Positions 14,187 to 21,703 of a stretch of 22,958 nucleotides of DNA are shown here, in pieces (position 1 is the first letter of the stretch; each line of letters begins with the position of its first letter). Source of the DNA: a virus; IMG/VR virus record IMGVR_UViG_3300042731_002664, positions 1 to 22,958 of that record; one strand, written 5' to 3'. Position numbers and translations under genes: made by a program. Below the pieces are notes generated by a model that saw only the letters and a program-made list of their open reading frames with translations, did not search any database and was not told the origin of the DNA.

Positions 14187-14356
14187 CAGATCAACGCTCC
14201 CTTCGGCAGCCGCGGCGGCTTCATCTTCTTCCCCGAGTCCAGCGCCCGCTGGATCCCCTCAGCGGCGACCTCCATCTCCAGGTTGAAGATCGGCGGGCTC
14301 TCCCTGAACTTTTCCATGTAGGCGTCAACCAGATCCATCAACTGCTTCCTCGTCAT
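14186..14356 (-). CDS. Small hypothetical protein (56 aa)
   Basis: ATG at 14356 overlaps the stop of the minor head gene (TAATG), and its stop overlaps the sulfotransferase start (TGATG). It begins MTRKQLMDLVDAYMEKF, has a central ESPPIFNLEMEVAAEGI segment and ends in a basic Pro-rich tail. Likely one or two helices. Function unknown. The double coupling argues that it is translated. Confidence 0.7.
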   Translation of the reverse strand: MTRKQLMDLVDAYMEKFRESPPIFNLEMEVAAEGIQRALDSGKKMKPPRLPKGALI

Positions 14357-15768
14357 TATTGCACCTTCCCCAGATACTGGAAAAATGTGTCATAGGTGTC
14401 TGGCCACTGGTCCTTGATCATCTTCAGCATCTTCGTCTTCTTGCGCGCATGCAGGGTGAACAGGTTCGCCACCGTCTCCGAGACACGGTGGGAGGTGTCC
14501 TGGAAGTAGCGGCGGCCGTGCCCCATCCCAACATCCCCAGCGGAGACGGCCTCGAAGGTGTCCGCGACGTACATGCCGAACGGATCCTTCCGGTACAGCT
14601 CCATCAGCTCCTTGTTCTTCGCCCTGATCGCCTCCCACCGGATGTTCCCCGCCTGCGCGGATCCAGACGGCACACCCGGATGTAGGGCTTTCAACTGCTT
14701 CTCGTATCGGACATGGTCCCGCTGTATCGCCGCAGTGATGTCCCGCTGGAACTGGGTGCCCCATTTCGGGTTCGCGCGCAGCGTCTCGAAATCAAACTTG
14801 TGCCCCAGCTCATGGAGCATCGTGCTATCCTTTTTCAGTGTATCCCAATTTCGCCGTCTGTCAAAGTACAGGCCCCCGGCCTTCGGATGCGTCCCGGGCT
14901 GCATGTAGTAGCAGGTCCCGGAGACCCGGCCGACCTTGTCTACCGTCGGCATCGCCAGGACGGCCCCCTGGATGTCCTTCGGCACATCCGGGTTGTCCAG
15001 CAGGTCCAGGTAGGCGTCGTTTGCCCCGCGGCTGGTACTCTTGAACTTGTCGGTCATGACGTACGGGGACTGCCCCTTCTCCGGGAGCTGGGTGGTGGTC
15101 TCTGGCTTCACCTTCTTCATCCCGCGCGCCGCGATCCGGGCGATCTGGCCCCGGGGGATCACGATCATGTTGCCCTGCGCCTTCAACTGGGCCCGGGTCT
15201 CCGGCGTGATCCGGTCACGGCCCCAGACCTCCTGCTCCTCGCCTCCGGCGATGATGAACGGACTGGTGGTATGTACGCAGCGGGGATGGAACAGGTGGAT
15301 CGACCGGGCCTCGGCGATGGTCTGGTAGCCGGGCGTCTGGCCGTCGATGGAGAGGATCCTCCCCTCCCAGGTGCGGCACATGTCCCCGGATCCGCCGATC
15401 GATACGATCACCAGGTCGAACCCGGCTCCGGCCATCTCGTGGTGTAGGCCCTCCTCCTGGAGCGCCCGGCTCTGGGTGCGCGCCTGGGTCTCGCTCCAGG
15501 ACTCCGGATCGTAGAACCGCGTCTTCCCGTCCCGGCACAGGATCGGCATCCGGCCGTACTGGTTCACCCGCGGCCCGATGATCTGCTGGATCTGGTTCTT
15601 GATCTCCGGGATGCTCATCGCGTTCAGGTTCGAGCGCATGGCGAACTCCATGACCTCCGGCGTGGAGGTGAGCTGCTCCAGGTAGCGGGCGTTGAAGTTG
15701 CGCATGTTGCGGGCGGAGGAGAAGATGTCGCGGTTGATCCCGTTGACGTAGAACTCCGGGTCCTTCAC
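14356..15768 (-). CDS. Minor head protein fused to a zinc metallopeptidase domain
   Basis: A 470-aa protein starting at a GTG that overlaps the protease stop (GTGA), with AGGAGG 5 bases upstream. Residues about 90-175 look like the phage minor capsid protein 2/MuF region, with GSGDMCRTWEGR (127-138) and LFHPRCVHT (159-167). Residues about 280-445 are a zincin-like domain: TMLHELGHKFDFE (316-328) holds the HExxH metal site, with Glu320 catalytic, and SETVANLF (430-437) offers Glu431 as a third ligand. A DTFEAVSAGDVGMGHGRRYF segment lies between, as seen in similar phage minor head proteins. MuF-type proteins sit at the portal and can be delivered into the host, so the C-terminal enzyme might act there or in head maturation. 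Confidence 0.82.
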   Translation of the reverse strand: MKDPEFYVNGINRDIFSSARNMRNFNARYLEQLTSTPEVMEFAMRSNLNAMSIPEIKNQIQQIIGPRVNQYGRMPILCRDGKTRFYDPESWSETQARTQSRALQEEGLHHEMAGAGFDLVIVSIGGSGDMCRTWEGRILSIDGQTPGYQTIAEARSIHLFHPRCVHTTSPFIIAGGEEQEVWGRDRITPETRAQLKAQGNMIVIPRGQIARIAARGMKKVKPETTTQLPEKGQSPYVMTDKFKSTSRGANDAYLDLLDNPDVPKDIQGAVLAMPTVDKVGRVSGTCYYMQPGTHPKAGGLYFDRRRNWDTLKKDSTMLHELGHKFDFETLRANPKWGTQFQRDITAAIQRDHVRYEKQLKALHPGVPSGSAQAGNIRWEAIRAKNKELMELYRKDPFGMYVADTFEAVSAGDVGMGHGRRYFQDTSHRVSETVANLFTLHARKKTKMLKMIKDQWPDTYDTFFQYLGKVQ

Positions 15769-16076
15769 TGGATCCTCCTGTCGTTGACGTACAGGGTGAC
15801 GTCCGCCGTCTCAGCGGCCACGTCCTGGATCCCCTTCAGGATGAACGCCGAGGCTCCCCGGATGAACTCCTCGCCGTTGCTGTGGATGACCTGGAGGCTG
15901 AGCTTTCCGGGCTCCGGGGCCTCTCCGATAATCTCCACGGCCTCGAAGCGGTCGATGACGGCTGCGTAGGTGCGAACAAGAGCAGACAGGGCGGCACAGG
16001 CGGCTGGATCGGTGTGACCGTCAACCTCCACTGCGCAGACCAGCCCCTCATGAAGTTCAACTCGAACCCTTACCAC
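15765..16076 (-). CDS. Prp-like (YsxB family) cysteine protease, candidate prohead protease
   Basis: A 103-aa protein starting at a GTG with AAGGAG 7 bases upstream. The beta-alpha pattern and the VDGHTD...CAALSALVRT segment match the Prp/YsxB family, where the His in GH and the Cys in CAAxSAL form the catalytic dyad. Here they are His21 and Cys27, closer together than in bacterial Prp. Prp of Bacillota cleaves the N-terminal extension of ribosomal protein L27, and in Staphylococcus aureus it also processes the scaffold and capsid proteins of phage 80alpha. This copy is encoded between portal and minor head genes, where prohead proteases are found. Both the scaffold and capsid N-termini carry a similar motif, making them likely substrates. 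Confidence 0.75.
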   Translation of the reverse strand: MVRVRVELHEGLVCAVEVDGHTDPAACAALSALVRTYAAVIDRFEAVEIIGEAPEPGKLSLQVIHSNGEEFIRGASAFILKGIQDVAAETADVTLYVNDRRIQ

Positions 16077-16512
16077 GTTTCAGCTCCTTTTTGGCCTTTG
16101 CCTCCAGGCGCTCGCGTTCTTCTTCCTCGTCAGAGATGAACGGACCGATGTACCGCAGCGCCCGCAGCTCGCCCCGGGCGTAGGCGTACATCTGCAGCGT
16201 GTTGTAGAACCGCTTCAGCCGTTTGTGGAACTGCGTGTCCAGATCGTTCAGGTAGGCCAGCAGCGTCTCGCGCTTGTCCGGATCCACCAGGGCGTCCAGG
16301 TTCTTGTACAGTGCCTTGTCCATCTCTCGCTTCAGCCGGGCGCTCTCCTTGATCGGATCGATGCCCGTGGCCCGGCGGACCCGTTTGTAGGCCGTGTTGA
16401 TGAACCGGTTCGTGCGCTTTTTCGTGCCCGGATCGACGCTACTTTTCAGCGGGGCCAGGGCCTCCTGATCGAGCCCGGTCTCTGCCGGAGTGGGGGTGAA
16501 CTCTTCGGCCAT
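16057..16512 (-). CDS. Helical hypothetical protein after the portal
   Basis: A 151-aa protein with an acidic N-terminus and long charged helices (RLKREMDKALYKNLDALVD, later RLKRFYNTLQMYAYARGELR), ending in a Glu/Lys-rich coiled-coil tail. The ATG follows the portal stop by 4 bases, and the gene overlaps the protease start by 20 bases. No recognised family. Portal-adjacent helical proteins can be scaffolding or head-assembly factors, but that is only positional. Confidence 0.75.
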   Translation of the reverse strand: MAEEFTPTPAETGLDQEALAPLKSSVDPGTKKRTNRFINTAYKRVRRATGIDPIKESARLKREMDKALYKNLDALVDPDKRETLLAYLNDLDTQFHKRLKRFYNTLQMYAYARGELRALRYIGPFISDEEEERERLEAKAKKELKRGKGSS

Positions 16513-16516
16513 TCAC

Positions 16517-18178
16517 CTATTCCATGCCGCGGAGGAAATCCTGCGCGCGTCGCTGCTCGTCCTCTGCGGCCAGGGACCGCTCGGCTGCCAGCCTGACGGC
16601 CTCCTGCTCCACGTCGATCTCGTCGAAGTACTTCTCCACGATGTCCAGCGCCGTGGCCTTCGTCAGCACGCCGCCGATCACCAGCTTCGTGACCTGCTCG
16701 ATGATATCCCGGACGTCAGTGGGCAGCGCGCTCTGGACCTCGATGTTCGGCTCGTAGATCTCATCCTCCCAGTCGGTGCGCGGCGCGGCCTCGATCTGCG
16801 GCGGGTTGTCCTCGGTGGCCTCTCCCCAGACGGCGCGCAGTTTCTGGCCGATCCGGATCATGTCGACGATCGCCTGGTTCATGTACGCCTCTTTCCTGGT
16901 CTTCATCGCCAGCGATCGGATCAGCTTGTACATCAGGGCCCGGCCGCTCTCGATGCCGCCCTCGTCCTTGCCCAGCAGCGCCGGGGAGATCTCGGTGTTC
17001 ATGCAGATCGCCTCGTACAGGCGCTTGATCTCATCCTGGGACTCCTGCAGGTGGCTGTCCCAGACCAGATATCCGGGCGGGGTGCCCTGGGCGTCGACCG
17101 GGAAGTACCGGCTCCCGCCGCCGCTCATCGTCAGGTTGCCGTACTCATCGAGGAAGCTCGCGTCCCCGTACATCGACGGGTCGGCGTGCTTGTCCAGCAC
17201 GTCGTTCAGCTGGGTCTCCCGGTTGTTCATGGCGTTCTGCAGGCTCTCGATCATCCCGGTGTCCGAGACGCCGTACACGTCGAACATGCGGTAGTTCGGC
17301 CAGTGGATCAGCAGCGGCTCATCCACGCCGGTGTACTCCACGATGACCATGATCCTCCGGGGATCCTCGCTCTCGCGGTTGCGCTCCGGATCCCACGGAT
17401 CGAACTCCAGGAACGTCTGCATGTGCGGGGACCGCAGCGCACGCTCCACCTCGATCATGTTCTCCGGGTAGCTGCCATAGGCCACCGGCTTCCAGCTCCG
17501 GCCCTCCCGCACGTACAGCTCCTTCATGATGAACCCCGGGTAGTGGGTCTTCTTCTGCGCGTACTCGGTCTTGCGCCTGCGGGCGAACAGCCGGACCTCA
17601 CGCTCGGCCTGCGGGAGGGGATCCTCCTCGAACTCCCAGGCGATCTCGTAGTAGTTGACCTCGAAGCCCTGGTGATCGATGTCGACCCAGTACGGGTTGA
17701 TGTAGCGGAACTTGACCAGCCCGTCCTCCATGTACGCCTCGTAGAACTGGTCCCCGAGGGAGCTGTTGCGGATGGCCGCCTCGTACATCGCGGTCAGGTA
17801 CTTGTTGCGGGTGATCAGCTGCTCCAGCCACTGGTCCAGCTCCTCGGCAACGCCGTCCTCCTCTTTCCACTTGACGGACAGCCGCTTGCCCAGCAGCAGG
17901 TCGGCGCTGGCCTTGTTGATCAGCTGCGCCTTGTTGTCGACGATGAACTCCTTCGTGGCCCATTCCTCGACCGTGTACAGCGCGCCGGTAACCGGGTCCC
18001 GCTTGACCGACTGGCCCAGCGGTCGCTCATAGTACGCCCTGCCGAACGGATCCTCGTTGATCACGTACAGCTGGTGGACCGTGGTCTCCTCCGCGATGGA
18101 GAAGCCCCTGGCGGTCATCTGCTTGTAGCGGGCGTAGTTCTTTTTTCGGATCTCTTGCTCTGGATTGCGGAAATACAT
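16517..18178 (-). CDS. Portal protein (SPP1 gp6-like)
   Basis: A 553-aa protein with AGGAG 6 bases before the ATG. It has the portal features of the SPP1 gp6/DUF1073-like group: an N-terminal KAQLINKASADLLLGKRLSVK strand-helix (80-105), a WHY-rich wing domain, the clip region around MNNRETQLNDVLDKHADP, and the crown helices near TEISPALLGKDEGGIESGRALMYKLI (given as positions about 400-425). The C-terminus is a long acidic helix (AVRLAAERSLAAEDEQRR). The portal forms the dodecameric DNA channel and nucleates head assembly. The terminase would be expected upstream, to the right of this region. Confidence 0.9.
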   Translation of the reverse strand: MYFRNPEQEIRKKNYARYKQMTARGFSIAEETTVHQLYVINEDPFGRAYYERPLGQSVKRDPVTGALYTVEEWATKEFIVDNKAQLINKASADLLLGKRLSVKWKEEDGVAEELDQWLEQLITRNKYLTAMYEAAIRNSSLGDQFYEAYMEDGLVKFRYINPYWVDIDHQGFEVNYYEIAWEFEEDPLPQAEREVRLFARRRKTEYAQKKTHYPGFIMKELYVREGRSWKPVAYGSYPENMIEVERALRSPHMQTFLEFDPWDPERNRESEDPRRIMVIVEYTGVDEPLLIHWPNYRMFDVYGVSDTGMIESLQNAMNNRETQLNDVLDKHADPSMYGDASFLDEYGNLTMSGGGSRYFPVDAQGTPPGYLVWDSHLQESQDEIKRLYEAICMNTEISPALLGKDEGGIESGRALMYKLIRSLAMKTRKEAYMNQAIVDMIRIGQKLRAVWGEATEDNPPQIEAAPRTDWEDEIYEPNIEVQSALPTDVRDIIEQVTKLVIGGVLTKATALDIVEKYFDEIDVEQEAVRLAAERSLAAEDEQRRAQDFLRGME

Positions 18179-18212
18179 CCGAGGCTCCTGGGTGTAGTGT
18201 TACGTCTCTGTA

Positions 18213-18413
18213 CTATTTCTTCTTCCCGGTCTGGAGCTTCGTCAGCAGTGGGGTATCTCCTTGCACGTGGTCGCCAAGATCGAAACGCATCCCGCCCGAG
18301 CGGACGGTCTTCGCTCCTTTTGGTCTCCGGCGCAGTAGCGCCGCGGCCTGCGCTGGGTCCTCGCAGTTCATGAACTGCTCCTCCCAGTGTCGGGCCCTTT
18401 CTTCTTCAGTCAC
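18213..18413 (-). CDS. Small hypothetical protein (66 aa)
   Basis: A GTG start overlapping the previous stop (GTGA), with GGGAGGG 4-5 bases upstream. It begins MTEEERARHWEEQFMNCED with a helix, and ends in KLQTGKKK. Function unknown. It is the last gene before the portal. Confidence 0.7.
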   Translation of the reverse strand: MTEEERARHWEEQFMNCEDPAQAAALLRRRPKGAKTVRSGGMRFDLGDHVQGDTPLLTKLQTGKKK

Positions 18414-18649
18414 ATATCCCTCCCGATCTTCATCGGCTTGCCCCTCACCGAGACGGCTCTCGCGCGCGGTTTCTGCTTCGCCACCGTTCGGAGCGCCCGG
18501 GCCCGCTCGTTCTCTGCGTCTGCCAGGCGCTGTGCGGCTCTCACGGCCGCCGCCATGCGTGCACCGTCTGATTTGATCGTCTCGGCTTCGGCCAGGGTGC
18601 GTGCGTCGCTCTCAGCCTGCCACTGTGCCTCACTCATCGGATCGGCCAC
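18410..18649 (-). CDS. Helical hypothetical protein (79 aa)
   Basis: I chose the GTG at 18649 because AGGAGG lies 6 bases upstream; an in-frame ATG four codons later is too far from it. The protein is nearly all one Ala/Glu/Arg-rich helix (SEAQWQAESDARTLAEAETI, then AAVRAAQRLADAENERARAL) with a basic C-terminus. It overlaps both neighbours. Function unknown. Confidence 0.7.
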   Translation of the reverse strand: MADPMSEAQWQAESDARTLAEAETIKSDGARMAAAVRAAQRLADAENERARALRTVAKQKPRARAVSVRGKPMKIGRDM

Positions 18650-18890
18650 CCGTGTCCTCCTCCTGCTCGTCGCGATCTCTCGCGCCCGCCTGGCTCACTA
18701 CTCCGGAGCGCTTGAAAACATTCCGCAGCGGGGAGCTGGCTTTACTGCCGATCCCCCGGATCCCTTGTGTCGTGATCGAGCGCTGCGTCCCGTCGTTGAG
18801 ATCGGCGCTCCCGGCGAACTTCCCCGCTTTGACGGATTTTTTCGAGGAGGTGGGCGAGCGCCTTTCGCTGAACCTTCCCACGCCTTTCAT
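18630..18890 (-). CDS. Basic hypothetical protein (86 aa)
   Basis: ATG at 18890 with AGGAGG 7-8 bases upstream. It is Ser/Gly/Arg-rich in the first two thirds (FSERRSPTSSKKSVKAGKF, then GIRGIGSKASSPLRNVFKR) and acidic at the end. In the region shared with the 142-aa frame it has the better G/C third-position pattern (by hand about 10 of 48 codons end in A/T against about 19 of 48), so this frame is probably translated. Function unknown. Confidence 0.65.
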   Translation of the reverse strand: MKGVGRFSERRSPTSSKKSVKAGKFAGSADLNDGTQRSITTQGIRGIGSKASSPLRNVFKRSGVVSQAGARDRDEQEEDTGGRSDE

Positions 18891-19170
18891 GTTCGGACCT
18901 CCTGTCCTTTACATTTTTTACCATATCCAGGTAGTTGTCAAGTTGATCCAGCATACCACGAAACACCACGTCTTGGCTCTCCCCCTGGACCTCGATGCGC
19001 TTGTCCCGGCCCGGCATGGCGTGGTGGATCTCGAACCCGGCCGTCCAGTGTCCTGGATCCGGCAGCCAGCGGAAATACATCCCGACACGTACCCGCGAGA
19101 ACTCAGCCACCAGGGTCTCGAACCGCTGCGCGGACCGGGCGATCCGGCGGCGCGTCCTACGCTTTCCCAT
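18742..19170 (-). CDS. Hypothetical protein (142 aa), 3' part overlapping the next gene
   Basis: ATG at 19170, overlapping the dehydrogenase stop by 14 bases. The first 94 residues read as a genuine small domain (FETLVAEFSRVRVGMYFRWL, then HHAMPGRDKRIEVQGESQDV and FRGMLDQLDNYLDMVKNV). The last 48 codons overlap the 86-aa gene in another frame and have poorer codon usage, becoming Arg-rich. Either the two genes overlap by 149 bases or a stop codon was lost, extending this protein. Function unknown. Confidence 0.6.
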   Translation of the reverse strand: MGKRRTRRRIARSAQRFETLVAEFSRVRVGMYFRWLPDPGHWTAGFEIHHAMPGRDKRIEVQGESQDVVFRGMLDQLDNYLDMVKNVKDRRSEHERRGKVQRKALAHLLEKIRQSGEVRRERRSQRRDAALDHDTRDPGDRQ

Positions 19171-20410
19171 CTCCCAGCCTTACCACCTTGAACCCGGCGC
19201 GCTCCCAGTCCCGGAGGAACAGGCAGTTGCGCACGTCGATGATCAGCTTCTGGCGCATGCTCCGGCGCACGTCCTCCGGATCCAGCTGGACGTACTCCGG
19301 ATGGGCCGTCATGATCACCGCGCAGTCGGCCTGGCGGAACATCTTCAACAGGTCCTTCTCCGGATACACGTACGGATCGTGGACTCCGACCCGGTAGACC
19401 ACCGTCTCCAGGAGGTTGCGCAGGGCGAATCCGGGGGAGTTGCGCACGTCGGTGCTCCGTGGCAGGTAGGCCACCCCCAGGACGGAGACAGCGGCCTCGT
19501 TCAGCTTGCGGTTCACGTGCTTCTTCAGCAGATCCACGATCCGGTGCGGCTGGCGATCGTTGACCAGGAGCGCCTGGTTCACGATGCCGGTGGATCCCAC
19601 GCTCTGCGTGCTCTCGCGGTACAGCCACGGATCCTTCGGCAGGCAGTAGCCGCCCACCACTCCGGGCATCAGCAGCGGGTGCTCGACCAGGTCCCGGACC
19701 TTCCAGAAGTCCACGCCCGCGGCCTCGCAGTCCTCGGCGATCTCGTTGGCCAGGGCGATGTTGACCGCGCGGTGGGTGTTCTCCACCAGCTTGGCCATCT
19801 CCGCCTCCTCCAGGGTCGCCGCGTAGGCTGCATGCGGGCCGATGAACGAGTACATCTCCGCGGCCCGGCGCACTCCCTCCGGGCGGCCTCCGATAATGCG
19901 CACCAGGTTCTTCAGGTTCAGCCACAGCCGGGTGGGCATGACCCGCTCCGGTGCGTGTACCAGGTAGAAGTCCTGCCCCTCCTCCAGCTCGGTGGCCATC
20001 TCGATGAGCTGGATCATCTTCCGGCAGGTGCCGACCGGGACCGTGGACTCGATCGAGATCACCTGGCCCATCTGCGGCTTCAGGTGCTGCGCCAGGCGCG
20101 CGAACACGCCGGAGAGGACCTTGATGTCCGAGCGCCAGGCGGTCCAGTCCACCGGCACGCAGACGCAGATCATGTCCGCATCGGCCACCAGGCGGAAGTC
20201 CCGGGTGAACTCGATCCGGTCCTTCGCGATAGCCTCCGACAGCTTCTCGGCGATCTTCGGCTCCTGCGGGGAGAACGGGCTGATCCCGTTCTGCAGCTGC
20301 ACCAGCTTCCCCCCGTCGCTATCGATCCCGATCACTCCGTCTGGGTCCGTCTCGCTGAACGCCAGCGCCAGAGGGAGCCCGATGTACCCGAGCCCTATGA
20401 CTGCCACCAC
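19157..20410 (-). CDS. UDP-N-acetyl-hexosamine 6-dehydrogenase (WbpA/WecC class)
   Basis: A 417-aa protein starting at GTG with AGGAGG 7 bases upstream, overlapping the aminotransferase end. Residues 2-30 are a Rossmann NAD site (VAVIGLGYIGLPLALAFSE). The family motifs follow: ESTVPVGT (121-128), HAPERVMPTR (152-161), AEMAKLVENTHRAVNIALANE (203-223) and the catalytic GGYCLPKDP (253-261) with Cys256. These enzymes oxidise C6 of a UDP-sugar twice to a uronic acid with NAD. The gene neighbours (MocA-type oxidoreductase and DegT aminotransferase) point to UDP-GlcNAc as substrate, as with WbpA. UDP-ManNAc or UDP-Glc cannot be ruled out from sequence. Confidence 0.9.
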   Translation of the reverse strand: MVAVIGLGYIGLPLALAFSETDPDGVIGIDSDGGKLVQLQNGISPFSPQEPKIAEKLSEAIAKDRIEFTRDFRLVADADMICVCVPVDWTAWRSDIKVLSGVFARLAQHLKPQMGQVISIESTVPVGTCRKMIQLIEMATELEEGQDFYLVHAPERVMPTRLWLNLKNLVRIIGGRPEGVRRAAEMYSFIGPHAAYAATLEEAEMAKLVENTHRAVNIALANEIAEDCEAAGVDFWKVRDLVEHPLLMPGVVGGYCLPKDPWLYRESTQSVGSTGIVNQALLVNDRQPHRIVDLLKKHVNRKLNEAAVSVLGVAYLPRSTDVRNSPGFALRNLLETVVYRVGVHDPYVYPEKDLLKMFRQADCAVIMTAHPEYVQLDPEDVRRSMRQKLIIDVRNCLFLRDWERAGFKVVRLGDGKA

Positions 20411-21495
20411 TTCAATACCTCCTCGGCCACTATCTCGGCCTCTTCATCTGTAGTCGTATGTGAACACGGCAGGGAGATGCTCTCCGCCGCGATGTTCGTC
20501 GTCACCGGCAGGGTGTAGCGCTGCGGGTTGCCCTCCGTGACCGGCAGCATGTGGATCGGCGGGCTGTAGTAGCGCTTCGTCGGGATCCCCTGCTCCCGCA
20601 GGTGTCGTTCCAGGCTCAGGACATTCGGCACCACGATCGTGTACACCGCCCAGGCGTGCTCGTCGACCCCGTAGGGGATCCCGATCCCGGTGCCGGTCAG
20701 CTTCTCCCCGTAGATCCTGGCGATCCGCCTGCGCCGGTGGATCATGTAGTCGAGGTACTTCAGTTTCACGTTGACGATGGCCGCCTGGAGGTTGCTCATG
20801 CGCAGGTTCAGGCCCAGGTGCCAGTGCGTGCCGTCGGCCAGGCCGTTCTGCACGATGGCCTGGACCCGCGCGGCGATGGCCGGGTGATCGGTGAACACCG
20901 CCCCGCCCTCTCCGTAGCCGCCCAGGGTCTTGGTCGGGAAGAAACTCGTCACGGCCACCTGGCTCAGGTTGCCTGACTTCCTGCCCTTGTATTTCGCGCC
21001 CAGGCTCTGCGCCGCGTCCTCCAGGACCGCGCAGCCGAACCCCGCGGCCAGGGAGCGGTACTCGTCCATGTCCGCAGGCTGTCCGAACAGGCTCGTCGGC
21101 ATCAGCACAGCGGTCCGCTGGGTGATGATCTCGACCACGCTTTTCGGGTCCATCGTCCAGGTGCCCTTGTGGATGTCGGCGAACAGGACCCGCGCGCCCA
21201 GGATCCGGGCGGCGTTGTAGCCCGCGATGAACGTGTAGCTCGGCATGATGACGTCTACTCCAGGCCCCACGCCAAGAGCCAGAAGAGCAGCAAGTAGAGC
21301 CCCAGTCCCGCTGCTACAAGGCACGCAAAAAGGGCTATCAGTATATCCGGCCAGCGCCGCAGCCAGAGCCGCCACAGGGCTCTCAGGATTCTCATAATCG
21401 GCGATGTACGACCCGCTGTCGAGGACCTGGCGGACCGCCTCCTGGATCTCATCCTGCCACGGATCACTGGGCAGGTCTATCCACTTTATTCCCAT
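20395..21495 (-). CDS. PLP-dependent sugar aminotransferase (DegT/DnrJ/EryC1/ArnB, WbpE-like)
   Basis: A 366-aa protein with GAGGAGG before the ATG. Motifs: PCSSGTGALLAALLALGVG (59-77) for cofactor phosphate, PSYTF (85-89), EDAAQSLGAKYKG (159-171) with Asp160 and Gln163, and SFFPTKTLGGYGEGG (184-198) with Lys189 as the PLP Schiff-base residue. A NLRMSNLQAAI segment follows near 252. Such enzymes transfer an amino group, usually from glutamate, to a keto-sugar nucleotide. WbpE does this at C3 after the WbpB oxidation. About 47 codons near the start have abnormal third positions where a second frame is open (see findings). Confidence 0.92.
   Translation of the reverse strand: MGIKWIDLPSDPWQDEIQEAVRQVLDSGSYIADYENPESPVAALAAALAGYTDSPFCVPCSSGTGALLAALLALGVGPGVDVIMPSYTFIAGYNAARILGARVLFADIHKGTWTMDPKSVVEIITQRTAVLMPTSLFGQPADMDEYRSLAAGFGCAVLEDAAQSLGAKYKGRKSGNLSQVAVTSFFPTKTLGGYGEGGAVFTDHPAIAARVQAIVQNGLADGTHWHLGLNLRMSNLQAAIVNVKLKYLDYMIHRRRRIARIYGEKLTGTGIGIPYGVDEHAWAVYTIVVPNVLSLERHLREQGIPTKRYYSPPIHMLPVTEGNPQRYTLPVTTNIAAESISLPCSHTTTDEEAEIVAEEVLKWWQS
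21255..21395 (-). CDS. Candidate overlapping gene for a 46-aa membrane protein
   Basis: Within the aminotransferase gene, in the +1 frame, an ATG at 21395 opens 46 codons to a TAG at 21255. The product has an Arg/Trp-rich N-terminus (MRILRALWRLWLRRW) followed by a hydrophobic stretch of about 27 residues able to cross the membrane. The host frame loses its normal third-position G/C bias precisely across this ORF and regains it after, which suggests the overlapping frame constrained the sequence. No clear Shine-Dalgarno precedes the ATG, and starts further upstream (GTG 21467, ATG 21452) are possible. It could be a small holin-like or membrane-anchoring protein, or not expressed. Confidence 0.4.
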   Translation of the reverse strand: MRILRALWRLWLRRWPDILIALFACLVAAGLGLYLLLFWLLAWGLE

Positions 21496-21505
21496 TCACT
21501 CCTCC

Positions 21506-21703
21506 TCAACTGTTTCTCTCCAGCCAGTCCTTGTCTGAAAATACGTAGCGCAGCCGCTGCTCCAGGACGTCGATCCGCGCCTCCAGCGCCTGGATCTCGG
21601 CCTGCAGCGCCCGGGCCGTCCCGTAGGTGATCCCCTCCCGGATCGGCTCCTCGTCCGGGCTTCGAGCCTCGCAGAACGAGCGCAACACACCGCGCGCGCT
21701 CAT
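21506..21703 (-). CDS. Small coiled-coil protein (65 aa)
   Basis: ATG overlaps the oxidoreductase stop (ATGA). The first third is basic/acidic mixed; residues 30-52 (ARALQAEIQALEARIDVLEQ) form a heptad coiled coil, and the end reads YVFSDKDWLERNS. It stands between two sugar enzymes. Function unknown. A structural or adaptor role is possible. Confidence 0.7.
   Translation of the reverse strand: MSARGVLRSFCEARSPDEEPIREGITYGTARALQAEIQALEARIDVLEQRLRYVFSDKDWLERNS

Noticed and set aside
16490-18373. A 627-codon open frame on the plus strand
   Set aside because: Antisense to the portal gene with the same shadow composition; the portal frame carries all recognisable family features.
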